Shown: positions 8,347 through 17,254 of the stretch, one piece after another
How the letters are laid out: every line of letters starts with the position of its first letter
Numbering within the stretch: the first letter of the stretch is position 1
Assembly: GCF_032921865.1 (NCBI RefSeq)
Contig: NZ_CP136684.1
Span: 4,316,501-4,380,500 of the forward strand
From: Thalassospira lucentensis
Lineage (GTDB): Bacteria > Pseudomonadota > Alphaproteobacteria > Rhodospirillales > Thalassospiraceae
Length of the DNA: 64,000 nucleotides
Direction: 5' to 3'
The notes under the pieces: model-generated
What the model saw: the letters and a program-made list of their open reading frames with translations, nothing else
Database searches by the model: none
What the model was told of the DNA's origin: nothing
Position numbers and translations under genes: made by a program

Positions 8347-10776
8347 TCAGTAGATACCACCCGGGCTTGAAACCCCGCCGGTATTGCCTTCGGCACCGAC
8401 ACCGCTATAGCCGGCATCGCCACCATCAATAACATTGTCGTTCGACGACGGAATGGTACCGGCTTTGAAGGCCTCCCAGATCACGTTCTGATCACCCGGA
8501 CGGGCCGGAAGACCGGAACGGGCTTCGACGCGAACCATGCGGATGCCGGGCGGCGTTCTGAACGGTACGGCTTTCGTACCTTTAAGCGCATCGCCCATGA
8601 ACTGCTTGAAGATCGGGGCGGCCGCACTGGCCCCCTGTTCCTGATCGCCAAGCGAGCGGTTATCGTCAAAGCCAACATACACCCCAACCGCGAGGTCGGG
8701 CGAGAAGCCAACAAACCATGCATCGCGGCTGTCGTTCGTGGTGCCGGTTTTGCCGGCCAGCGGATAGCCGAGTTCACGAATGCGACGCCCGGTACCGCGT
8801 TCAACCACGCCTTCAAGCATCGATACCATCTGGAACGCACTTGCCGGATCGGCAAGCTGTTCGCGATTGTCCGGAAGTTCGGGCGGCATCTGATTGCGGA
8901 ATTCAACATCCTGACATTCCGCACACTGGCGTTCGTCACGACGATAAATCACTTCGCCGCGGCGGTTCTGAATGCGGTCGATCAGGGTCGGGGTGATTTT
9001 CTTGCCACCATTGACCAGTTCGGCATAGGCCGCCGTCAGACGCATCGCCGTGGTTTCAGCAGCACCCAGCGACATCGACAGAACCTGTGGCAGGTCATCG
9101 ACGATCCCGAAACGTTCGGCATAATCGGCAACCTTGTCCATACCGATGGTCTGCGCCAGACGCACCGTCATCAGGTTACGCGAAAGTTCGATGCCCAGAC
9201 GCATGGTCGAAGGACCATAGAACTTGCCGCTATAGTTGCCCGGCTTCCATTTGCCAAGTCCCGGCCCCTGATCGATCACGAACGGCGCATCAAGCACCAT
9301 GGTCGAGGGGGTAAAGCCCTGATCAAGGGCTGCCAGATACACAAACGGCTTGAAGGCAGAGCCCGGCTGACGGCGGGCCTGTGTCGCGCGGTTGAATTTC
9401 GACATATCATGCGAAAAACCACCCGACATCGCCAGAACACGCCCGGTATGCGGGTCCATGGCGACAAGGGCACCATTGACCTCGGGAATCTGGCGCAAGC
9501 CATAGGTGTTTGGCGGTAATTCCTCGCCATCGAGTTCGGTGAAATGCTTTACATAGATCACATCACCGGCTGACAGCACATCAGACGGGTTGTTGACGGC
9601 CGGACCAAGCGTCTGGCCTTCTTTCCATGCGCGCGCCCATGTCAGGAAACGCAGCGGAATGCGCCCCTGCTTGCCCGACAGAAGGCCAAGCGTGACTTCA
9701 TCGCTGCCAACGCGCATGACAACGGCCTTGTCCCACGGCACATCGTTTGGCGTTTCGACTTCACGCAGTTTCTGCTGCCAGTCATCAGCCAGATCGATAT
9801 TGGTGATCGGACCGCGCCAGCCATGACGACGATCATATTCGACCAGCCCTTCGACCAGCGCCTGATCGGCAATGGTCTGCAGGCGCGGATCGACCGTCGC
9901 ACGCACCGAGAGCCCCCCGTCATACAGCATGTTTTCGCCGTAACGGTCGACAAGCTGACGGCGGACTTCCTCAGCAAAATAATCGGCGCGATATGTATCG
10001 ACCGACTGGCGTTCCTTGGCGATCAGCGGGCTTGCCCATGCGGTCTGGGCTTCGGTTTCGGTGATGAATTTTTCTTCAAGCATCCGGCCGATCACCCAGT
10101 TGCGACGCGCCTTGGCCTCGTCATGGTTGCGGACCGGATGATAGTTCGACGGTGCCTTTGGCAGGGCGGCAAGATAAGCCGCTTCCTCGATATTGATTTC
10201 ATCAAGAGATTTATCGAAATAGCGCAGGGCCGCGGCGGCAACGCCATAGCTGCCATTGCCGAGATAAATCTCGTTCAGATAAAGTTCGAGGATATGTTCC
10301 TTGGTAAAGGCACGTTCGATACGGAATGAAAGGATCGCTTCCTTGACCTTGCGTTCATAGGAAACTTCGCTGGTCAGAAGGAAGTTTTTGGCGACCTGCT
10401 GGGTAATGGTCGACGCGCCGACCGGACGTTTGCCCGAGCCCATATTGGCAACGTTGGTCACGGCCGCGCGCAGCACGGATGCGAAATCAATGCCCGGATG
10501 GCTGAAAAAGTTTTTATCCTCGGCCGCGACAAACGCATCAACAACAACATGCGGGATCGAGGTGATCGGCACGAAAACACGTTTTTCACGTGCATATTCG
10601 GCGATCAACGCCCCGTCACCGGCATGAACGCGCGTCATGACTTCGGGTTCGTAGGTTTCAAGCTGGGTGTAATCGGGCAGGTCCTGACCGAAATGCCAGA
10701 AGATCGCCAGAACGCCAATCCCCCCGGCAACCGCCATGAGGAAGAGCACACCGAAAATACTTAGTAAAATACGCAT
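8347..10776 (-). CDS. mrcA: Penicillin-binding protein 1A, bifunctional transglycosylase/transpeptidase
   Basis: Class A PBP of about 809 residues that polymerises and crosslinks peptidoglycan. After one N-terminal membrane helix (LLSIFGVLFLMAVAGGIGVL) comes the GT51 domain with AAEDKNFFSHPGID and RKVKEAILSFRIER, and LYLNEIYLGNGSYGV. The transpeptidase domain has SAFK (active-site Ser, in QPGSAFKPFVYLAALDQG), SRN and KTGTTND. An OB-like insertion lies between them. I start at the ATG at 10776, where the membrane helix begins, not at a start 26 codons upstream. It follows the amidase gene on the same strand, a common alphaproteobacterial order. Confidence 0.95.
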   Translation of the reverse strand: MRILLSIFGVLFLMAVAGGIGVLAIFWHFGQDLPDYTQLETYEPEVMTRVHAGDGALIAEYAREKRVFVPITSIPHVVVDAFVAAEDKNFFSHPGIDFASVLRAAVTNVANMGSGKRPVGASTITQQVAKNFLLTSEVSYERKVKEAILSFRIERAFTKEHILELYLNEIYLGNGSYGVAAAALRYFDKSLDEINIEEAAYLAALPKAPSNYHPVRNHDEAKARRNWVIGRMLEEKFITETEAQTAWASPLIAKERQSVDTYRADYFAEEVRRQLVDRYGENMLYDGGLSVRATVDPRLQTIADQALVEGLVEYDRRHGWRGPITNIDLADDWQQKLREVETPNDVPWDKAVVMRVGSDEVTLGLLSGKQGRIPLRFLTWARAWKEGQTLGPAVNNPSDVLSAGDVIYVKHFTELDGEELPPNTYGLRQIPEVNGALVAMDPHTGRVLAMSGGFSHDMSKFNRATQARRQPGSAFKPFVYLAALDQGFTPSTMVLDAPFVIDQGPGLGKWKPGNYSGKFYGPSTMRLGIELSRNLMTVRLAQTIGMDKVADYAERFGIVDDLPQVLSMSLGAAETTAMRLTAAYAELVNGGKKITPTLIDRIQNRRGEVIYRRDERQCAECQDVEFRNQMPPELPDNREQLADPASAFQMVSMLEGVVERGTGRRIRELGYPLAGKTGTTNDSRDAWFVGFSPDLAVGVYVGFDDNRSLGDQEQGASAAAPIFKQFMGDALKGTKAVPFRTPPGIRMVRVEARSGLPARPGDQNVIWEAFKAGTIPSSNDNVIDGGDAGYSGVGAEGNTGGVSSPGGIY

Positions 10777-11041
10777 AAACAGGTCTTTATCATTTTGCTG
10801 TTTTGGCCTGATCCGGCTGGCGCGCACCAAAGCGCATATTCCGGAGAATTGCAATCAGCCCTATCATAGCGGCAAAAAAGTGACAGCGTTGTGATAGCGC
10901 GCACGATTACCGCAAATTTCCTTACAGACCGGAGAATAACTATACTCCCGCCACCCCGTCAAAGCGAGGACTGGCTTTTCCACCTTGCGGAAAATCGCGC
11001 AAACCACCCATGCGAATTTTCCGATTCCGGAATTCAGGATT

Positions 11042-12325
11042 TTAGAATTTGTGCTTCTCGAAATAGATATCAATCGCGCGTAGCACGGCTTCGGCAACCT
11101 TGCGCCGATGTGCCGGGCTTTGCAGAAGCTTGGCATCCGTCGGGTTCGACAAATAGCCCATTTCAAACAGGGCAGATGGAATATCCGGCGCCTTAAGCAC
11201 GGCAAAGCCCGCGAAACGATGTGTACGGCGTTGCAGTTCAATGCTTTTGCCGAGTTCGGAGACCATGTTGGCCGCAAGGGTCGCCGACAGGTTCATGGTT
11301 TCACGCTGTGCCAGATCGATCAGGATGCTCTGCACGAGCGAGTTTTCCTCTGACAGGTCAATACCGGCGATCACGTCGGCCTTGTTTTCCTTTGATGCCA
11401 AGGCGGCGGCTTCCTTGTCCGATGCGTTTTCAGACAGGGTATAGACCGACGCACCACGATGCTTGGAATTGCCAATCGAGTCCGCATGCAGGGAAATGAA
11501 CAGGTCGGCACCGTTTTTACGCGCGATTTCGGTTCGCTGGCGCAATTTCAGGAACACGTCCTTGTCACGGGTCAGAAGCACGCGATATCGACCGGAATCA
11601 GTCAGAACCTTTTCAACTTCGCGCGCCGCAGCAAGCGTCAGGTCCTTTTCATAAACCCCGCCCACCCCGATCGCCCCGGGATCAACGCCACCATGACCGG
11701 CATCGATTGCAATCAGCGGCTTTTCCGAACCGCCACGACCGGATTCCACGGCCACATCGGCACTTTGTTCCGTGGCACTGGTGTCGTTGCGGCTGCGGGC
11801 GGAATAGGCTTCCATACTTTCACGCGACGCCGTCATAAAGGCGTCCCGCTTCGCCGGGGACAAATCGACGACAAGACGATGCGGTTTGCCTTCTGACGCC
11901 GGTAACGTGAATATTTTTGACACTAGTGCCGGTTCGGCAACATCGAGAACCACGCGGAAGGTACCCGGTTTAAACAGGCCGTAACGCAACCCGGAAATCA
12001 GACCACCGCCGGATGTCACCTTGCCCGGGGGGGCGCTCCATTCGATTTCGGGCATGTCGATGATAACGCGATACGGATCGGGCAGCAGAAAATAGCTGAA
12101 TTCGACATCATGGTCGAGATCGATGACAAAACGGGTATAGTCGGGATAAACGCCAAGGCGCGCGCCAAGAACCTTGGTTTCCTGCGCGTTTGCGGTGGCA
12201 AAAAAGCCAATGCAGATCATCAGCGACAGACATAGTGCGGCGATCATCCGGACGGATTTTTGTCCGACCAAGGACAGCTTTTCTGTCGTCGCATTTGCCT
12301 GCGAACCCGTTTTAACTGATACCAT
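11042..12325 (-). CDS. amiC: N-acetylmuramoyl-L-alanine amidase with AMIN domain (AmiC type)
   Basis: A 427-residue periplasmic zinc amidase that cleaves the bond between MurNAc and L-Ala, usually to split daughter cells. A signal sequence (MIAALCLSLMICIGFFATANA) is preceded by a longer basic leader. The AMIN domain spans about residues 50-155 (RFVIDLDHDVEFSYFLL...). Amidase_3 follows with AIDAGHGGVDPGAIG (His ligand), YEKDL (Glu ligand) and FISLHADS (His ligand). The C-terminus ends with a cluster of basic residues. The start could instead be the Met 27 codons downstream. Upstream of mrcA and divergent from rne. Confidence 0.93.
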   Translation of the reverse strand: MVSVKTGSQANATTEKLSLVGQKSVRMIAALCLSLMICIGFFATANAQETKVLGARLGVYPDYTRFVIDLDHDVEFSYFLLPDPYRVIIDMPEIEWSAPPGKVTSGGGLISGLRYGLFKPGTFRVVLDVAEPALVSKIFTLPASEGKPHRLVVDLSPAKRDAFMTASRESMEAYSARSRNDTSATEQSADVAVESGRGGSEKPLIAIDAGHGGVDPGAIGVGGVYEKDLTLAAAREVEKVLTDSGRYRVLLTRDKDVFLKLRQRTEIARKNGADLFISLHADSIGNSKHRGASVYTLSENASDKEAAALASKENKADVIAGIDLSEENSLVQSILIDLAQRETMNLSATLAANMVSELGKSIELQRRTHRFAGFAVLKAPDIPSALFEMGYLSNPTDAKLLQSPAHRRKVAEAVLRAIDIYFEKHKF

Positions 12326-12659
12326 CGCCCTGCTGCGTTAATCGTGGTGATGCGGATTACCCGTTTGCGCTTATAGCAACGCGTTGGTTAACGGGCAATT
12401 GACCGCCCATGAAACACACGACGCGAATGGCATTCCCGGTTCTGGTATTCCCGACATCAATGTAAACGGTAAAAACATTGCAGGATCATAGATTTGGCAG
12501 AAGGCATCCGTGATTGGCGCATTCGGGCGAAAAACTTTGCCATTTTCAATTCAACCGCAATAAAGTCATCGGACAACGTAACAAAACTGTTTGTCGCGCG
12601 ACTTCAAAAGGGATATGTTGCACCCGAGATTCCTATGTCTTGCGGTGTGAACCTTATTA

Positions 12660-12970
12660 ATCCGCCAGACTGAGGACGCGACGAGGCCAGTTCTCGGGTC
12701 GGTGTCTCGGTGACGCGGCAATTCCCGCTCCCGATAGAGCCCTCCCATTCAAGGCTGTCTTGGCGCGCTCGAGATTACGCAACCAATTTTTGTTTCAACA
12801 CCAAAACCAGGTCCGAACCGGAAGAGCAGCCGAAACGCGATGAACCAGATATATACAGGACATATCGCGACCTTGATGGACGGCGCCTCCGGATACGCCG
12901 GTTTGTTTGCATACCAGCGCAACATCGCTTTACGCAGGAAACTGGCGGGACCTTCAGGAACAGGTTCCGA
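12660..12970 (+). promoter_or_regulatory. Long structured 5' leader of rne
   Basis: The gap between the divergent amiC and rne genes is 645 bases, and the last 310 have strong folding potential on the plus strand. CGCCAGAC at 12663-12670 can pair with GTCTTGGCG at 12757-12765 (one extra base), enclosing GC-rich arms such as GAGGCCAGTTCTC. In other bacteria RNase E cuts its own long leader to autoregulate; that this leader does the same is an inference. The rest, 12326-12660, is AT-richer and probably holds the two promoters; I see no gene there. Confidence 0.45.
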
Positions 12971-15943
12971 ATGGTCAAACGCATGCTTATCGATGCAACG
13001 CACGCGGAAGAAAGCCGCGTCGTTGTTATTAATGGAAATCGCCTAGAAGAATACGACGTCGAAACTTCGACCAAGAAGCAGATAAAAGGAAATATCTATC
13101 TCGCGAAAGTGACGCGTGTAGAACCGTCCCTGCAGGCGGCCTTCGTCGATTACGGCGGAAACCGCCATGGTTTCCTCGCCTTCAGCGAAATCCATTCCGA
13201 CTATTACCAGATCCCGGTCGCAGATCGCGAAGCACTTTCGCGTAGCCACAGCGACGTCAAGGATGCCGACATCGTCGAAGACAATATCGGCGACGCATCC
13301 GAGGGCAACGATACCCCGAAAAAAGAAAAGAAACCGGCCCGTACCCGCAATCGCCGCAAACCGCGTGCGAAGGCATCGGACGAAACCGCGGTTGAAACCG
13401 ATGCAGAAGCACCGGCAACCGACGAAAATGCCGATAGTGCGGCAACTGTTGCAGCAGACGCCCCGGCAAGTGACGATGCAGGCGATGAGGATGCAAAACC
13501 GCGCCGTCGTCGCACACGCAACCGTCGCAAGAAATCCGATGATGTCGAGGCATCAGGTGATGACAGCGCGGATGCATCGTCGAATGACGGTGATGATACC
13601 GATGGATCGGGCGGCGGTAATGCTGCCATGTCGGCCGAAATTGCCGAACTGACCGTCGATATCGAAACCGAACCGGCCGGTGCGGCCGAAGGCGAAGAAG
13701 AAATCGACGATCTGGGTGGCGATGACGGAGATGAATTCTCCGACAGTCATCGTCCGCAGATGCAGAAACGCTATAAAATTCAGGAAGTGATCAAGCGCCG
13801 CCAGATTCTGCTGGTGCAGGTCGTCAAGGAAGAACGCGGCAACAAGGGTGCCGCCCTTTCGACCTTCCTGTCGCTGGCGGGCCGTTATTGCGTACTGATG
13901 CCAAACACCCCGCGTGGTGGCGGCATTTCGCGCAAGATCACCAATGCACAGGACCGCAAGCGCCTGAAATCCATTCTGGCCGAGCTGGAAATTCCGGACG
14001 GCATGGCCGTTATCGTGCGTACCGCCGGTTCGGAACGCACCAAGGCCGAGATTAAACGCGACTTCGATTATCTGATGCGTTTGTGGGATCGTATCCGCGA
14101 AACCACCCTTCAGAGCCAGGCACCGTGCCTGATTTACGAAGAAGCCGATCTGATCAAACGTTCCATCCGTGACCTTTATGCACGCGATGTTGATGAAGTT
14201 CTGGTCGAAGGTGACGAAGGTTACCGGATCGCCAAAGACTTCATGAAGATGTTGATGCCGTCACATGCGAAGCGTGTGCAGCCCTACAAGGATCAGGGCG
14301 TGCCGCTGTTCCACCGTTTCCAGGTGGAAAGCCAGCTTGACGCGATGCTCAATCCGGTCGTTCAGCTTAAATCGGGTGGTTATATCGTTATCAACCCGAC
14401 CGAAGCACTGGTCGCGATTGACGTTAACTCGGGCCGTTCGACCCGTGAACGCAACATCGAAGAAACCGCATACAAGACCAACCTTGAAGCCGCCGAAGAA
14501 CTGGCCCGCCAGTTGCGCCTGCGCGACCTTGCCGGTCTGATCGTCGTCGACTTCATCGATATGGAAGACCACCGCAACCAGGCATCGGTTGAACGCAAGC
14601 TTAAAGAAGCCATGCGCAATGACCGTGCCCGCCTGCAGATCGGCCGTATCAGCCCGTTCGGTCTTTTGGAAATGTCGCGTCAGCGCCTGCGTCCGTCGCT
14701 TGTTGAAAGCGCGTTCGAGGTTTGCGCCCATTGCCGTGGTGTCGGCCTTGTCCGTTCGATCGAAAGTGCCGCCCTTCACCTTCTGCGCGTGCTTGAAGAA
14801 GAAGGCATGCGCCGTCGTTCCGGTGCACTTACCGTGCATGTCGCAAGCGAAGTCGCGCTTTATATCCTGAACCGCAAACGCGATACGCTGGCTGAAATCG
14901 AACAGCGCTATGGCTTTACGGTCATGATCTTTGGCGATGACAGCCTGATTTCGCCAGATCACCGCATCGAGCGCACACGCGCGAAAAAAGGTGACGAGGA
15001 AGAAGCCCTGCCGGTTCTGAACACCGACAGCGTTTCGCTGACGGCGATTGAAAGCCCGGTTGAAGCGGACGAAGACGACGAAGAAGATGACGTCGCCGAA
15101 GCCCGTGACACCCGCGATCAGCGCGATGACGATGATCAGGGCAACAAACGCCGCCGCCGTCGCCGTCGCCGTCGTGGCCGCAATGATGACCGTGATGATC
15201 GCAATGATCAGAATGACGCCGATGCATCCGATGATGCCGCTGGTGCATCGGATCGTTCCGATCAGGACGATAACGAAGATGATGACGATGACGAGGCACA
15301 GCGCAAACGCCGTCGTCGCGGCAAACGTGGTGGTCGCCGTCGTTCGCGCCGTCAGGAATTTGAGAACGCACCGCGTGTCAAATCGCCTGCCGATGATGCA
15401 CAGGCAACCGCCCTTCGCCGGGATCGTGATCACAGCGCACCGGAAGGCCATGCTGAAGATCAGGTTGTTGATGCCGACAGCGAAGGTCAGGACGCAGACA
15501 GCTTTGATCAGGAAGGTGTCCGCGCCGGTCGCCAGCGCAGCACGACCGCCCCGGCACCGGCACGGCCGCGCCGCGAACGTCGTGATCGCAATGACAATCG
15601 CCGCAATCGTCGGGATCGCAATGATCGTAACGACCGGGCTGATGTGAAAAACATCCCGATCCAGAGCGGCCCTGCCCCGGAAACAGCGGAAGAAATCGCC
15701 AAGGAAGCGGTTTCGGCACCGGCACAAAGCCCGGCGGAAACCGTGGTGGAAAAACCGGCAAGCCCGGCCCCCGCGGCAGCACCGGCAGCGGAAAAATCCG
15801 AACCGAAGCCAGAGCCGAAGAAACCGGCACCGAAAGCCGAAAAGGCCGCCGAGCCGGTGGCAAGTGAACCGGTTTCAACTGAGCCGGCAAAAGACGAAAA
15901 ACCGAAGCCGAAGAAACGCGGCTGGTGGAGCCTTGGTCGTTAA
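12971..15943 (+). CDS. rne: Ribonuclease E
   Basis: Endonuclease and scaffold of the RNA degradosome, about 990 residues. I start at the ATG at 12971 (MVKRMLIDATHAEE), the usual N-terminus of alphaproteobacterial RNase E, with AGGAACAGG just upstream. The S1 domain begins at residue ~36 (KGNIYLAKVTRVEP) and is interrupted at about 90-258 by an acidic/arginine-rich low-complexity insertion. The DNase I-like catalytic domain keeps AIDVNSG (~483) and VVDFIDM (~527). The zinc link is CAHC (~587), then small domain. From about residue 700 the tail is disordered: Asp/Arg blocks (KRRRRRRRRRGRNDD), then a Pro/Ala/Lys/Glu stretch ending KKRGWWSLGR, suited to binding RNA and partners. Confidence 0.97.
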   Translation: MVKRMLIDATHAEESRVVVINGNRLEEYDVETSTKKQIKGNIYLAKVTRVEPSLQAAFVDYGGNRHGFLAFSEIHSDYYQIPVADREALSRSHSDVKDADIVEDNIGDASEGNDTPKKEKKPARTRNRRKPRAKASDETAVETDAEAPATDENADSAATVAADAPASDDAGDEDAKPRRRRTRNRRKKSDDVEASGDDSADASSNDGDDTDGSGGGNAAMSAEIAELTVDIETEPAGAAEGEEEIDDLGGDDGDEFSDSHRPQMQKRYKIQEVIKRRQILLVQVVKEERGNKGAALSTFLSLAGRYCVLMPNTPRGGGISRKITNAQDRKRLKSILAELEIPDGMAVIVRTAGSERTKAEIKRDFDYLMRLWDRIRETTLQSQAPCLIYEEADLIKRSIRDLYARDVDEVLVEGDEGYRIAKDFMKMLMPSHAKRVQPYKDQGVPLFHRFQVESQLDAMLNPVVQLKSGGYIVINPTEALVAIDVNSGRSTRERNIEETAYKTNLEAAEELARQLRLRDLAGLIVVDFIDMEDHRNQASVERKLKEAMRNDRARLQIGRISPFGLLEMSRQRLRPSLVESAFEVCAHCRGVGLVRSIESAALHLLRVLEEEGMRRRSGALTVHVASEVALYILNRKRDTLAEIEQRYGFTVMIFGDDSLISPDHRIERTRAKKGDEEEALPVLNTDSVSLTAIESPVEADEDDEEDDVAEARDTRDQRDDDDQGNKRRRRRRRRRGRNDDRDDRNDQNDADASDDAAGASDRSDQDDNEDDDDDEAQRKRRRRGKRGGRRRSRRQEFENAPRVKSPADDAQATALRRDRDHSAPEGHAEDQVVDADSEGQDADSFDQEGVRAGRQRSTTAPAPARPRRERRDRNDNRRNRRDRNDRNDRADVKNIPIQSGPAPETAEEIAKEAVSAPAQSPAETVVEKPASPAPAAAPAAEKSEPKPEPKKPAPKAEKAAEPVASEPVSTEPAKDEKPKPKKRGWWSLGR

Positions 15944-15964
15944 GATCAGGGTCCGACAAAATCA

Positions 15965-15996
15965 AAAAGGGCTGCCGAATATTCGGCAGCCCTTTT
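15965..15996. terminator. Bidirectional intrinsic terminator between rne and the aminotransferase gene
   Basis: A perfect 32-base palindrome (16 bases each arm, AAAAGGGCTGCCGAAT and its complement) with A and T runs built into the arms, located between two converging genes. Confidence 0.92.
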
Positions 15997-16027
15997 CTTT
16001 GCGACGTGATCAGAAATGCAAAGGCGC

Positions 16028-17179
16028 TTATCGCTTCCAGTTCTTTAATGCCGCAACCGCGCCCAGCATGGTGGCTTCGCTGTGCGCGAACGAGAAGCGG
16101 ACATAATGTTTGCCGCGCAGGCGATCAAAATCGGTGCCCGGCGTGGTGGCAACACCGGTTTCATCCAGCATGCGACGGCAGAAAGCCTCGCTATCGGATG
16201 TCAGATCGCGAACGTCGGCATACAGATAAAACGCCCCATCCGCCGGGGCGAATTTTGTGAAGCCCGCAGCGGGCAGCTCATTTAGCAGAATTTCGCGATT
16301 GCGCGCATAGGCCGCGACATTCGCCTGCAATTCGTCCTCGCAATCAAACGCCGCGACGGCGGCGATCTGCGACAATGCCGGGGCCGAAATAAACAGGTTC
16401 TGTTGCAGGCATTCCACCGCGCGCATCAGATCAGGCGGCACCACCGCCCAGCCCAGACGCCAGCCGGTCATCGAGAAATATTTCGAGAAGCTGTTGATGA
16501 TGATCGCCTCATCACCGAATTCAAGGGCGGTACATTCCCGAACATCGCCAAATGAAATGCCCTGATAAATCTCGTCACTGATCAGTCGAATGCCGTTTTC
16601 CCGGCAATAGGTCGCCAGTTCATGGTAGGTTTCGACATCGATCATGCTGCCCGCCGGGTTGGACGGGCTTGCAACGATCAGGCCGTCAATCGGATCATCA
16701 AGATCGCGCAGCATGGCGACCGTCGGCTGATAATGGCTTTCGGGGCCAGCCGGCAGATTGACGGTTTCAATGCCAAGTGCGGTCAGGATGTTGTGATAGG
16801 CCGGATAGCCCGGTGCCGCCATTGCGACACGATCACCGGCATCAAAGGCCGCCAGAAACGCCAGCACGAAGATCGAGGACGAACCACTGGCAACGCAGAT
16901 GCGTGACGGATCGACCGGCGTGTTGAATTTGCGCTGATAATGACCGGCAATGGCTTCGCGCAGGGGATCAATTCCCATCGCATTGGTATAGCCGATCAGA
17001 TCGTTATCAAGGGCACGTGCCGCGGCCTCCCGGACCTTGCGTGGGGCTGGTGTACCGGGCTGCCCGACTTCAAGGTGAAAGACAGCCTTGCCATCGGTTT
17101 CGCGCGCATTGGCGGCACGCATGACATCCATGACAATAAAGGGCGAAATAGCGCCGCGACGCGATTGTTTCAAAGCCAT
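16028..17179 (-). CDS. PLP-dependent class I/II aminotransferase
   Basis: A 383-residue fold-type I aminotransferase. The PLP lysine is in NSFSKYFSMTGWRLGWAV; other hallmarks are SPSNPAG (substrate/PLP contact Asn), ISDEIYQGISF and a C-terminal YVRFSFAHSEATM with the carboxylate-binding arginine. It is of the aspartate/branched group Igamma, and substrate specificity cannot be assigned. I chose the ATG at 17179, with AGGA eight bases upstream, over an upstream TTG. It is separated from the GGT-like gene by a terminator, so it is probably transcribed alone. Confidence 0.9.
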   Translation of the reverse strand: MALKQSRRGAISPFIVMDVMRAANARETDGKAVFHLEVGQPGTPAPRKVREAAARALDNDLIGYTNAMGIDPLREAIAGHYQRKFNTPVDPSRICVASGSSSIFVLAFLAAFDAGDRVAMAAPGYPAYHNILTALGIETVNLPAGPESHYQPTVAMLRDLDDPIDGLIVASPSNPAGSMIDVETYHELATYCRENGIRLISDEIYQGISFGDVRECTALEFGDEAIIINSFSKYFSMTGWRLGWAVVPPDLMRAVECLQQNLFISAPALSQIAAVAAFDCEDELQANVAAYARNREILLNELPAAGFTKFAPADGAFYLYADVRDLTSDSEAFCRRMLDETGVATTPGTDFDRLRGKHYVRFSFAHSEATMLGAVAALKNWKR

Positions 17180-17202
17180 TTGCGGGGTCCTGACTTGCAA
17201 CT

Positions 17203-17233
17203 GAAAAATCGGGGCAGGAAAACCTGCCCCGAT
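17203..17233 (-). terminator. Intrinsic terminator after the GGT-like gene
   Basis: Perfect 11-bp stem ATCGGGGCAGG / CCTGCCCCGAT with an AAAA loop; on the minus strand it is followed by TTTTTC. Confidence 0.88.
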
Positions 17234-17254
17234 GAAATGCCTGTAAAGGGTGGC

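Noticed and set aside
14261..15727. A 488-codon open frame on the strand opposite to rne
   Set aside because: It mirrors the Asp/Arg-rich tail and catalytic part of RNase E in another frame; no ribosome site, no recognisable domain, and the plus-strand protein is beyond doubt.
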